Origin: Leptospira wolffii serovar Khorat str. Khorat-H2
GTDB lineage: Bacteria > Spirochaetota > Leptospiria > Leptospirales > Leptospiraceae
Direction: 5' to 3'
Assembly: GCF_000306115.2 (NCBI RefSeq)
Contig: NZ_AKWX02000012.1
Coordinates: 62,001 to 126,000 of the forward strand
DNA: 64,000 nucleotides
Below, in pieces: positions 53,831-62,256 of this stretch. The translations under genes and the position numbers were made by a program. Within the stretch, counting starts at the first letter, position 1. Every line of letters begins with the position of its first letter. The notes under the pieces were generated by a model that worked only from the letters and a program-made list of their open reading frames with translations, was not told the DNA's origin and ran no database searches.

Positions 53831-56152
53831 ATGTACTTACAGTTTCTGACCCTTTCGTTTTTGATCGCAGTCCTCTTATGTTTGCTCGGAGTCGTTTATT
53901 GTCTGGGAGTTAGAAATAGAATCTCAGGAGTAAGGGAGCTCATGTTCTCTTTCGTATGCTTGGTATTTCTATATTTGGGTTGCGTTTACGCTTCGGTCGA
54001 ACTGGGATCTACGGGAGCCTTGCATAGATGGATAACGGTGACTGCGGCTGTTGTGGCGGCTGTTTTCTTCTTAGGTTTTTTCTTAAAATTTCCTTCCGAA
54101 TTAGTGCCTAAATTTTCCGGAAAGATTTTTCGAATTCTACTCGGGATTAGTTGCCTAATATCGGTTTGGTTCGTTTGGGAGACGAGAGATGCCGTTCGAA
54201 CGTTCCGATTCAACGGACAATATTGGGATCTTACCTCGGTCCTTCCCGGAAGAGTAGTAGCGGTTTATTCCCTTCTTCTCGCGTTAAGCATATTCGGGGT
54301 CGCGATTATCCAGATTCTGAGAAATAAGGGGCAGAAGAGAATCGCACTCGTAGGGATACTAGGATCTTTCTTCCTGAATTTTCTGGTTCCTATCGTTTAT
54401 TTGAATCTATTCCGACTCGGACAGGTAAGCGCGGAAGTCTTCGTTAACGCGCTCGCACTTTCCGTGATCACAGGATTTTTCGTTTTTCATATTTTCTTCG
54501 TGAGTTATGGAGGACATGAGACTTCCCTCACGGTTCGTATTCTCACGATCATCCTCGCTATGGCTCTTTCGGTAACTCAGGTTATGTCAGAGGGTTTAAG
54601 TCGAGCCATAGAAAACGAATACGATAGCTCGAGTATTTCCCTTTTGGCGGGATACGAAAGAGGGAATATTCTTCCTGCGGGAGTGCGGATATTCGAGGGA
54701 AAGGAGAATCGGAATATCATAATGCATCCCGATTCTCCGTCTTTGGCGGTAGGAGAACGGATCTACGCTATAGATCCGACCGGAAAACCGATACTTATCT
54801 ACAAGAATGCGGATCGGAATCGGGAGGCGGTATTCGCTTACGAGTCCTATAGGAGTTTCGTGCATTCCTACGCCCGGGATTGGGCCTTGAGACTTCTACT
54901 AGGGCTTTTCGTATTGGTTGCAGGATTTCTAATCTTTATGAGGATCTCTATTCTCGGTCCCTTATCCGATCTTTTACTGGGCTTGGATCGTGTAGAAGGA
55001 GGAGAATTGGCCGTGCAGATCGACGTCCGCAATAAGGACGAGATCGGACTTCTCACCCAAGCCTTTAATGCGATGGTCCGCTCCATCCGAGAAGCGAGGC
55101 AGGAACTCCAACAATACACTTCCAATCTGGAAAGGACGATACTGGAAAGGGATTCCATTTACGACGCTGTCCCACAGGAGAAGATTCTATCCAATAAAAC
55201 CTTAATATATGCGAGTAGAAGCATGCAGGCGGTAGTGGATAGAGTGGAGAGGATCGCCTCTAGGGAGCAACCGGTATTGGTTACGGGAGAGACCGGAACG
55301 GGAAAGGAAATCATCGCGGCATTGCTTCATGAACTGGGTAGAGGACAAGATTCCCCGTTCGTTCCCATCAATTGCGCCGCCGTTCCTTCTAATCTTTGGG
55401 AAAGCCAGATCTTCGGACACGTAAGGGGGGCCTTTACGGATGCGAAATCCGATTATGCGGGGCTCGTAGCGGAAGCTAAAGGAGGAACCCTATTTTTCGA
55501 CGAGGTCGGAGAGATGCCTTTGGAGATCCAACCCAAGATATTGCGTCTTTTGCAGGAGAGAAAATACAAGCAAGTCGGGGGCAGAACGGAATTAAGCGCC
55601 GAGTGTAGGACCATATTCGCCACTCATAGAAATCTTAGGGAGATGGTCGCAAAGGGAACTTTCAGAGAGGACTTATATTATCGGATCAACGTTTTCGAGA
55701 TAAGCATTCCTCCGCTTAGGGAAAGACGGTCCGATATTCCGTTCTTGGCGAATCGATTCGTGGAACATTATGCCAAACAGATGGAGATCCCTAAGCCGAC
55801 GATCGGCGAGGACGTTATGGATCTCTTTCTGGATTTCGCTTGGTCCGGAAATATTCGAGAATTGGAAAATTGTATCATTCGAACCCTGGCCGACTTAAAA
55901 GGAGAGACGATCGGGATTTCCGACCTACCTGCGGAAATGTCGGAGGCCAGGAATTCCAGGGCGGTTTCGGAGCTTTCGGTTTCGAACGGGTCTTATGTGG
56001 CAGGCTTCGAACCTTTAGTTTCCATGTATTCCAGAAGACTCATAGAAACGGCGCTCCAGCAATGCAAGGGAAACAAATCGGAAGCGGCCAGGCTACTGAA
56101 AATCTCCCGGGGAAAACTCCAATATCAAATGCGCCAACTCGGTATGGAATAA
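53831..56152 (+). CDS. Transmembrane sigma-54 activator (TM sensor-HAMP-AAA+-Fis)
   Basis: 773 residues. Seven or eight membrane helices (about 3-25, 36-55, 68-84, 99-116, 139-164, 170-193, 205-226, 236-252), an extracytoplasmic segment (about 255-350), a helix (351-371), HAMP (372-430, DRVEGGELAVQIDVRNKDEIG) and a helical linker. The AAA+ domain has Walker A GETGTGKE (485-492), the sigma-54 contact loop GAFTDA (533-538, canonical GAFTGA), Walker B GTLFFDEVGE (552-561) and the arginine-finger region FREDLYYRINVFEISIPPLRER (611-632). A Fis-type helix-turn-helix ends the protein (CKGNKSEAARLLKISRGKLQYQMRQL, 745-770). Activators are usually soluble; direct fusion to a membrane sensor is rare. 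It is the obvious candidate to bind sites A-D. Confidence 0.92.
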   Translation: MYLQFLTLSFLIAVLLCLLGVVYCLGVRNRISGVRELMFSFVCLVFLYLGCVYASVELGSTGALHRWITVTAAVVAAVFFLGFFLKFPSELVPKFSGKIFRILLGISCLISVWFVWETRDAVRTFRFNGQYWDLTSVLPGRVVAVYSLLLALSIFGVAIIQILRNKGQKRIALVGILGSFFLNFLVPIVYLNLFRLGQVSAEVFVNALALSVITGFFVFHIFFVSYGGHETSLTVRILTIILAMALSVTQVMSEGLSRAIENEYDSSSISLLAGYERGNILPAGVRIFEGKENRNIIMHPDSPSLAVGERIYAIDPTGKPILIYKNADRNREAVFAYESYRSFVHSYARDWALRLLLGLFVLVAGFLIFMRISILGPLSDLLLGLDRVEGGELAVQIDVRNKDEIGLLTQAFNAMVRSIREARQELQQYTSNLERTILERDSIYDAVPQEKILSNKTLIYASRSMQAVVDRVERIASREQPVLVTGETGTGKEIIAALLHELGRGQDSPFVPINCAAVPSNLWESQIFGHVRGAFTDAKSDYAGLVAEAKGGTLFFDEVGEMPLEIQPKILRLLQERKYKQVGGRTELSAECRTIFATHRNLREMVAKGTFREDLYYRINVFEISIPPLRERRSDIPFLANRFVEHYAKQMEIPKPTIGEDVMDLFLDFAWSGNIRELENCIIRTLADLKGETIGISDLPAEMSEARNSRAVSELSVSNGSYVAGFEPLVSMYSRRLIETALQQCKGNKSEAARLLKISRGKLQYQMRQLGME

Positions 56153-56156
56153 TCGA

Positions 56157-57488
56157 TCAGTAGAATTTTCTTAGGTTACGGTTCCGATTCGTCTCTTCTT
56201 CGGTATCTTCCGCTTCTTGGCCTTCTTTAGGATCCGCCTTTTTGAGATAGACCTTTTCGCCTGCGATCAGCTTTCCGTTTCCGTTCAGGATTCCTTCCAC
56301 ATACGTATGAGAAGAAGTTAATATTTTGATCCCTCTGTTTTCGTCCCGGTTCGGATATACGATTAAGCCCGGGCGTAATACCCTATTCTTAATATGTCGG
56401 ATCTGGACTTTTCCGTTGGAAAGGGAGAATATCTCTCCGGTCTCGGTCCAAAGAGGCGTCTTGTCGGAAGAATTACCGAAAGTCGGCAGATAGAAATCGT
56501 CCTTGGAAAGAAAGGAATTCAATAGATGGAATCCGTCTTTTAGAGTCTTTTGGCGGGGACTGAATCCGGTTCCGAAAAGATGTAAAGGAAGAACAAGTGG
56601 GGAAAGTATCCGTCTTAGATCCGCGGCATGGGTTTGCATTCTTTCCTTCGTATCGGATTCATAGATGTAAGTGACTATGAATCTGGCATAGTCCCGCGTG
56701 TAGGGAATGATCCCTGCGGAGGCGACGGAAAAAGGGAGTATGAGCGAGGAATTATCCGTTCTCGCGCCGTATTCTTGCAGCCCCAGTATGATGATATCGT
56801 AATTCTTGATATCGCCTTTAAGGGAAAGAAAAGACTGTTCTTGTTCTTTCCTGAATTTTTCGTATTTTTTCCAGGAATCCAACAGGTCCCGGATATCCCT
56901 ACCGATAGAGGAGTCGCTACATTTCAGATTCAGGATCTCGTCGAAGCTGAAATCCTTTTGGAGAACCTTGCATTCTCTGCGAACGTCGGAGGCGTTCGGA
57001 CTTCCTAATTCCGGAGAAGAATTGAAGAATCTTTCCAAGGGAAGGCGAAGAGGCCCCGATTCGATATAAGAAAGGCTACTGTCGAAGGTAAGTTTTGCCT
57101 TAGGAGGAAGAGCGCTTATATCCATTCCTTCCATAAGAAAAACGGTTTGAACGGATTCGTATCCTGCGTTTTTGCGCGTATCTTCGGACAACGATTCCGC
57201 ATTTACAGATTGGAAGTACGAAAATTGTTCTTCGAGCGCCGTAGCGTAAGGATACAAGAGAGGGTTCTTGGATTCGGTGCCTTCGAAGCTCTTCGCTTTT
57301 TGGATTTCTCGATTCTGGTATCCAATTAGAATAATCGCCTTAGGATGTTTTCTCGAAATCGGATAGAAGGATTTTGCGATCCGAGGCGGGTCGTTTAATC
57401 GGATCATTAGGCAATCCGAAAGAAAGAAAAGCGATAGAAAAATTAGGACGGAGGTTTGGATCGTATATCTTTTTTGTAATAGGTTCAT
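56157..57488 (-). CDS. Putative lipoprotein of unknown function
   Basis: 443 residues from ATG 57488. Signal peptide and lipobox FLSDCLM with Cys at about 26. A helical and strand-rich mature part follows, with DNYDIIILGLQEYGARTDNSS-like sheet (about 242-262) and YTRDYARFIVTYIYESDTK (about 284-302), and ends in an acidic tail (EGQEAEDTEEE). No family is recognised. It is convergent with the activator gene (4 bp between stops) and not obviously part of its regulon: no sigma-54 site was found upstream. Confidence 0.65.
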   Translation of the reverse strand: MNLLQKRYTIQTSVLIFLSLFFLSDCLMIRLNDPPRIAKSFYPISRKHPKAIILIGYQNREIQKAKSFEGTESKNPLLYPYATALEEQFSYFQSVNAESLSEDTRKNAGYESVQTVFLMEGMDISALPPKAKLTFDSSLSYIESGPLRLPLERFFNSSPELGSPNASDVRRECKVLQKDFSFDEILNLKCSDSSIGRDIRDLLDSWKKYEKFRKEQEQSFLSLKGDIKNYDIIILGLQEYGARTDNSSLILPFSVASAGIIPYTRDYARFIVTYIYESDTKERMQTHAADLRRILSPLVLPLHLFGTGFSPRQKTLKDGFHLLNSFLSKDDFYLPTFGNSSDKTPLWTETGEIFSLSNGKVQIRHIKNRVLRPGLIVYPNRDENRGIKILTSSHTYVEGILNGNGKLIAGEKVYLKKADPKEGQEAEDTEEETNRNRNLRKFY

Positions 57489-57725
57489 GGTGCATCCGGA
57501 GAAAAGGCGGGTTTTTCTTCCAATGGGAGAATATTCCCCGAGCGGGACCGAAGTCAATGTCTCTTTAGGGTGATAAAAGAAGGTTTCCGGTGTCGTTCCC
57601 TATATTCTTCTTATCCATCTTGCGTCGAAGGAGAGACATCCAAAAGTTCGTTTTGCCAACGAACAGGACAAGAATTCCTGGAAGCGAAGCTTTTTCATTT
57701 GAAACCAAAGGAATAGATTTCGCAT

Positions 57726-58166
57726 GTGGGAGGTATGACAGATAAATTCGACGTTCTATCCATTCCTTTTAACGTGCATCTCCAGATTTCCAGGCCTAAG
57801 CAGGGAGAAGACGCTCTCTTGGTCTTGGAAGATCGTCCGATCTATAAGAACCATCTAGGTTCGGGGCACGCCGGAGCGTTATTTGCATTGGCTGAAGGAA
57901 GCGGAGGAGAATTCTTGCTAAGCAAAATTTCCTCCTTGCCTTTCGAAATTCTTCCGGTAGTGCGCAAATCGGAAGTGAAATACAAGAAGCCGGCTCAGGG
58001 TAGAGTGATCTCCAGAGGTGTGATCGACGAAGAAGAATGGAAATTATTCCTCGCTCAATTGGAAAAAAAAGGAAGAGCAGGGCTTACCGTGGGAGTGGAA
58101 CTTTTCGATGAAACGGAAGCGAATGTAGCAAGTTTTAGTTTCGATTGGTTCATCGCGAAGAAGTAA
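57726..58166 (+). CDS. Hotdog-fold thioesterase-like protein (DUF4442/PaaI type)
   Basis: 146 residues from GTG 57726 (AAAGGAA 11 bases upstream; ATG 57735 has no room for a site). The hotdog core is recognisable: VLEDRPIYKNHLGSGHAGALFALAEGSGGEFLLSKI (about 34-69, with the HxGxG-like helix start) and EVKYKKPAQGRVISRGVI (about 83-100). It resembles DUF4442-type thioesterases. Likely acts on acyl-CoA. A 232-bp region with an 11-bp palindrome follows. Confidence 0.7.
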   Translation: MGGMTDKFDVLSIPFNVHLQISRPKQGEDALLVLEDRPIYKNHLGSGHAGALFALAEGSGGEFLLSKISSLPFEILPVVRKSEVKYKKPAQGRVISRGVIDEEEWKLFLAQLEKKGRAGLTVGVELFDETEANVASFSFDWFIAKK

Positions 58167-58222
58167 CCGAATTTATTCCAAGAATGGCAGAGTTTTATAC
58201 CCGTATTCTTATATCGAATATC

Positions 58223-58253
58223 TTCCACTTATATTCCCATTATATAAGTGGAA
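58223..58253. promoter_or_regulatory. 11-9-11 perfect palindrome upstream of the ceramidase gene
   Basis: TTCCACTTATA and TATAAGTGGAA are exact reverse complements around nine bases. It lies 57 bases after the hotdog gene and 146 bases before the ceramidase start. No U-tract follows, so an operator is as likely as a terminator. Architecture resembles the 10-9-10 site at 1715-1743. Confidence 0.45.
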
Positions 58254-58398
58254 TCGCTCTTTAGAACTCCGTTCGAAATAAATTCAAAACTTATAATGTT
58301 TTTCTCGAACGGGATCGGAGTTTGGAACACATTTCGGAATTGTGTTTGACCTTCCTAAAATTTCGGATAACCCATTCGGGGTAGTCGAGGGGGACGAG

Positions 58399-60696
58399 AT
58401 GGATAGTTTCCGATTCAAAGTTTTATTTTCGCTGACGACGATATGTTTTGCCGTTGCGAGTTGTAATGATCAAGCCGGTTCGAATGCAGAGGCCTTGGCG
58501 CTTGTGAACGGAGCAACCGCGAATTCGGAGACGGCACCTCTTGTCAGTAGCCAGGCATTGCCCACTTCTACGCCTCCAGACGTATTCTTGGTCGGCGCGG
58601 GAAAGGCGGATATAACCGGACCGTTTGTGCAGTCGAGCACCGGATACAATAGTCCGGGAGACGAGATGTCCGGTCTGGCCATGAGGCTATTCTCCCGAGC
58701 GTTTGTGATCGAAAGACCCGGAGGTTCCAGGGTCGCTATCGTAACCAACGATATGATCCATATGTATCAGGGCGTAAAAATGGGAGTCATCAGGAAGTTG
58801 CAGGCCGACGGATACGGATCCGCTTTCAATAACGACAACGTGGTGATTTTCGCCACTCATACACATTCCGCTCCTTCGAACATATCCTGGTATACCCTCT
58901 TCAACCTTTTTAACGGCGTGGTTGGATTCGATAAGGTGCATTATAATATCGTGGTGAATGGAACGGCCGAAGCGATTAAGTCCGCCTATAACGCAAGAAA
59001 GCAGGCCAGAATCAAATTCGCTTCCGGAAATCTTGTGGGCTTGGCTCATAACCGTTCCTCTGCAGCTTACGAATGGAACCTGGACAAAGCGAATTATTCC
59101 AAGAATATTGAGGAGACCATGTCCCTTCTGCGCTTCGAAGGAACGGACGGATCCCCGATCGGGCTCGTAAACTGGTTCGCCGTTCACGGTACTTCCTTGG
59201 GAATCACGAATCGTAGAGCTCATGGAGACAACAAGGGATACGCAGCGTATCTGGTGGAAAACGCAATCGGCGGAAATTTCGTGGCGGCCTTCCCTCAGGG
59301 ACCGATGGGAGATTCCAGTCCCAATCAACCGGATCCCAGCGATATTACCAAAGCCTTTCTAAGACCGAACGATCTGGATCCGTCCTTGGATCCGCTGGAA
59401 AATCCGATCGTACACGGGACTTTACAAGGAGGTCGAGCATTAGAATTATATAATTCTGCAAGTTCGATTCTGACGGGAGACGTGGGATATAGACACAGTC
59501 ATGTGACTTGGAATAACAAGGTGGCGGTCAATCCGAATTATATAGGATCCTTTACCATGCCCTGGGATACGGTCTCCGGAGCGACGACTTGCGTAGCCAC
59601 CATCGGAGGCGGGTTCCTTGCGGGGGACGAAGAAGGCGCTCCCGTGGATTTCGCTAAGGAAGGAGATATCAGAAACGATTATGTCTTCGAAAATGGGGCC
59701 TGGGTCAAAAAGAATTATAGCTTAACGAATCTGAGCGGGGCGGCCCAAATCCTGGGATATCTTTGGCCTCTGGCACAATTGGCTCTGGGCTCGACGAAAT
59801 ACGAAGCTTGTGATAAGGAAAAATTCACGCTTCTTCCCGTCGGAGAGGTGGACAGTTTCTGGTTTCCGAATCCTCAGGTTCCTTTCGTTCCAGTGGTGCT
59901 TCCTTTGCAAGTGATTACGATCGGAAACACGGCGATCTTCGCTTCTCCTTTCGAGGTAACGACTAATGCCGGAAGAAGGGTGAAAGCGAGGGTTAGTGCG
60001 ACTCTCGCAAGCGCAGGCTATACCAATATAGTCATGGCGGCAATGGCGAACGCTTATGCCCAGTACCTTGCGACCAGGGAAGAATACTCCGCTCAGAATT
60101 TCGAGGGGGGATTTACAGTATACGGACCTTGGGCGAGTGCGGCACTCCAACAGGAATTCGATCGGATCGCTCAGGATATCGTAGCGGGAAGAGCTACTAC
60201 TCCCGGTCCGAATCCTCCCGATTTATCCAACCAACAGTTCATCCAGACCTGGTTGTCACAGAATGGGATCGTGAACGACGGAGGAGATTTCGGGAAGGTG
60301 CTGACCGATGTCAACACTTCCTACAGCAAAACTAAGGATACTGTGGTTACCAAATTCCAAGGAGCTCATCCGCGAGTGGTACAGGATAAGAAGTTGGACG
60401 GATCCCTGTCCTCCTACTACGATCCGAATTCTTATACCTATCTCGAAGTACAGAAGAAAAACGGAAGTTCATGGACTACGATCGCCACGGATAATAATCC
60501 TTATACGGCCTACGATTGGGCGAGAACGGGAGGAGATCTTTCCGCCACATCGGAAGTTACGATTACCTGGCTTGTGAGAAATCAACAACCGGGAACGTAT
60601 AGGGTCGTATACAACGGCTTGGCGAAGCAGTTCTGGGGGTTCTTCTGGACTTACAAAAAATTCACGGGAACTTCCCGGGAGTTTGTCCTACAATAA
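58399..60696 (+). CDS. Neutral ceramidase-like lipoprotein
   Basis: 765 residues from ATG 58399 (GAGGGGG upstream). Lipobox FAVASCND with Cys at about 22. The neutral/alkaline ceramidase fold is clear: VGAGKADITGP (about 74-84), the zinc site IFATHTHSAPSNISWY (about 151-166), GLVNWFAVHGTSLG (about 255-268) with the second His, HGDNKGYAAYLVEN, AAFPQGPMGDSSPN (about 295-308) and the C-terminal immunoglobulin-like domain (SEVTITWLVRNQQPGTYRVVYNG). It hydrolyses ceramide to sphingosine and fatty acid. An exposed ceramidase would free fatty acids from host or environmental sphingolipids. It ends before the hairpin 60713-60739. Confidence 0.88.
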   Translation: MDSFRFKVLFSLTTICFAVASCNDQAGSNAEALALVNGATANSETAPLVSSQALPTSTPPDVFLVGAGKADITGPFVQSSTGYNSPGDEMSGLAMRLFSRAFVIERPGGSRVAIVTNDMIHMYQGVKMGVIRKLQADGYGSAFNNDNVVIFATHTHSAPSNISWYTLFNLFNGVVGFDKVHYNIVVNGTAEAIKSAYNARKQARIKFASGNLVGLAHNRSSAAYEWNLDKANYSKNIEETMSLLRFEGTDGSPIGLVNWFAVHGTSLGITNRRAHGDNKGYAAYLVENAIGGNFVAAFPQGPMGDSSPNQPDPSDITKAFLRPNDLDPSLDPLENPIVHGTLQGGRALELYNSASSILTGDVGYRHSHVTWNNKVAVNPNYIGSFTMPWDTVSGATTCVATIGGGFLAGDEEGAPVDFAKEGDIRNDYVFENGAWVKKNYSLTNLSGAAQILGYLWPLAQLALGSTKYEACDKEKFTLLPVGEVDSFWFPNPQVPFVPVVLPLQVITIGNTAIFASPFEVTTNAGRRVKARVSATLASAGYTNIVMAAMANAYAQYLATREEYSAQNFEGGFTVYGPWASAALQQEFDRIAQDIVAGRATTPGPNPPDLSNQQFIQTWLSQNGIVNDGGDFGKVLTDVNTSYSKTKDTVVTKFQGAHPRVVQDKKLDGSLSSYYDPNSYTYLEVQKKNGSSWTTIATDNNPYTAYDWARTGGDLSATSEVTITWLVRNQQPGTYRVVYNGLAKQFWGFFWTYKKFTGTSREFVLQ

Positions 60697-60712
60697 GATT
60701 GAAAAAGATCGA

Positions 60713-60739
60713 TCCGTCCGATTTTGGAAGTCGGACGGA
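60713..60739 (+). terminator. Hairpin after the ceramidase gene
   Basis: TCCGTCCGA-N9-TCGGACGGA, a 9-bp stem 16 bases after the stop codon, followed by CTCTTATCTT. The modest T content suggests partial termination. Confidence 0.55.
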
Positions 60740-60750
60740 CTCTTATCTTA

Positions 60751-60788
60751 AAAGAGGGCTTAAAACGGGTGGACCGAATGCCCTCTTT
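60751..60788. repeat. Second hairpin in the ceramidase-peroxidase gap
   Basis: AAAGAGGGC and GCCCTCTTT are exact arms 20 bases apart, located 20-57 bases before the peroxidase start codon, so they would fold in the leader of that mRNA. It could be part of a terminator or a translation control. Confidence 0.35.
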
Positions 60789-60807
60789 CCCGTATGATTT
60801 CCCTATC

Positions 60808-61350
60808 ATGGTCCCTAAATCGATTTTATTATTTTTGCTTTTCTTTTCCTTCGCTTCCGTCTTCGGTGAGGCCAAGAGTATTTACGATTTCACCGTAAAA
60901 GACATCAAGGGAAAGGATGTGGTTCTTTCCAAGTATAAGGGTAAAACTCTTTTGGTGGTTAATGTGGCTTCCAAATGCGGATACACTTATCAGTACGAGA
61001 ATTTGGAAAAAGTATACGGTAAGTATAAGGCCAAGGGCTTCGTAGTGATCGGATTCCCAGCGAATAATTTTTTATCCCAGGAGCCGGGCTCTAACGAGGA
61101 GATAGAGCAATTCTGTCGGTTAAAGAAGGGCGCTACTTTCGATATGATGTCCAAAATCTCCGTAAAAGGAGACGACCAGCATCCTTTGTATACATATCTT
61201 ACCTCGACTTCTCCTGATCCGGGAGAAGTGAAATGGAATTTCGAAAAGTTCCTGATCTCTCCTTCCGGGAAGATACTCGCTCGTTATCGTTCCTCCGTGG
61301 AGCCGGATAGCCAAGAGGTCATGGACGCGATCGAGAAGAATCTGAAGTAA
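60808..61350 (+). CDS. Exported glutathione-peroxidase-like thiol peroxidase
   Basis: 180 residues from ATG 60808, which yields a good signal peptide ([16 protein letters not shown], cut near 21). The catalytic tetrad residues are present: Cys in [12 protein letters not shown] (about 54), Gln in [16 protein letters not shown] (about 88), Trp in VKWNFEKFL (about 143) and its Asn. A further Cys in EQFCRLKKG (about 99) can act as resolving Cys, so it is probably thioredoxin-type rather than glutathione-dependent. It removes hydroperoxides, including lipid ones, in the periplasm. It may form part of the envelope oxidant defence with lipoprotein MsrB. Confidence 0.88.
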   Translation: MVPKSILLFLLFFSFASVFGEAKSIYDFTVKDIKGKDVVLSKYKGKTLLVVNVASKCGYTYQYENLEKVYGKYKAKGFVVIGFPANNFLSQEPGSNEEIEQFCRLKKGATFDMMSKISVKGDDQHPLYTYLTSTSPDPGEVKWNFEKFLISPSGKILARYRSSVEPDSQEVMDAIEKNLK

Positions 61351-61419
61351 ATCCTTATCCTACGCTTTCGATCCGAATCGGTTCCCCGAGTGCCTCGCGA
61401 TGCGCAGGTATATCGGGGA

Positions 61420-62124
61420 CTAAACGTATTCTTTCAAAAAAGCTAATGTAAGGCTCCAGGCTTGCCTGGCAGAAGGAGCGTCGTATGCGGCTCGTGCATC
61501 GCAGAAGAATCCGTGTTGCGCGTTCGAGAAGAGAATTTCCGTAAAATTCTTCTCCGAAGACTTTAATAAATCCGCAACCGATCGCCGATGCTCCGCTTTT
61601 ACGCTCCTGTCTTTTCCTCCCCAAACGAGAAGAAGCGGGGATTTTTGGAGAGGAGAATATTTTTCCGCAGTAGGAGCTATCGCGCTTCCGTAAAAAGAGA
61701 CAGCGGCTCTGACGGGGATCACCGCATTTGCCACGAAGGAAGCCCATCCCCCCAAACAATATCCGATGCTCCCAATTCTTTCGGAAATCACGTTCGGGTT
61801 GGAGGAGAGCCATTCGTACGAAACTTTTAGATCCGATTCCAAATTTTCCGGAGTCAGCACGCTGAAATGAGGACGCAAAGAAGTAAAATCCTCGTAGGGA
61901 CCGGAAAAACCGGGAGGAGCCGTTCTGTAATACAATTCGGGAGCCGCTACGGAGTATCCTTCTTTCGCAAATCGTGAAGCAACATCCTTGATATGATCGT
62001 TCACTCCGAAGGCTTCTTGTAGGAGGAGTAGACCCGGGCCGGGAGAATTTTCCGGATAGGCCGCGTATATCGGCATGGTCCCGTGAGGAGTTTGGATCTG
62101 GACGGTCTCGGTTCGAATCGACAT
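61420..62124 (-). CDS. Dienelactone hydrolase family protein
   Basis: 234 residues. The family fold: GPGLLLLQEAFGVNDHIKDVASRFAKEGY (about 29-57), the nucleophile elbow GSIGYCLGGWASF (about 118-130) with Cys as nucleophile, Asp in VWGGKDRSV (about 168-176) and His in NAQHGFFCD (about 200-208). Dienelactone hydrolases open lactone rings; related enzymes hydrolyse various esters. It is a lone gene on the minus strand, divergent from the ChaN-like gene by 132 bp. Confidence 0.9.
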   Translation of the reverse strand: MSIRTETVQIQTPHGTMPIYAAYPENSPGPGLLLLQEAFGVNDHIKDVASRFAKEGYSVAAPELYYRTAPPGFSGPYEDFTSLRPHFSVLTPENLESDLKVSYEWLSSNPNVISERIGSIGYCLGGWASFVANAVIPVRAAVSFYGSAIAPTAEKYSPLQKSPLLLVWGGKDRSVKAEHRRSVADLLKSSEKNFTEILFSNAQHGFFCDARAAYDAPSARQAWSLTLAFLKEYV

Positions 62125-62256
62125 ACAAATTTCCTAATGCGGTCTAAAGGCTTTCGCCTAAGAAATACAATTTGATTTCCCGATTTGTCGAGTCCTTTCC
62201 AAGAATAGGAAGGGATTAATTCTTTTCTTTTTTCGGGTAGGATCCATGCTCGTAAC

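Noticed and set aside
61355..62128. Second 257-codon frame on the minus strand over the dienelactone hydrolase
   Set aside because: Arg/Ser-rich, no motif; it is the off-frame reading of the real gene at 61420-62124.
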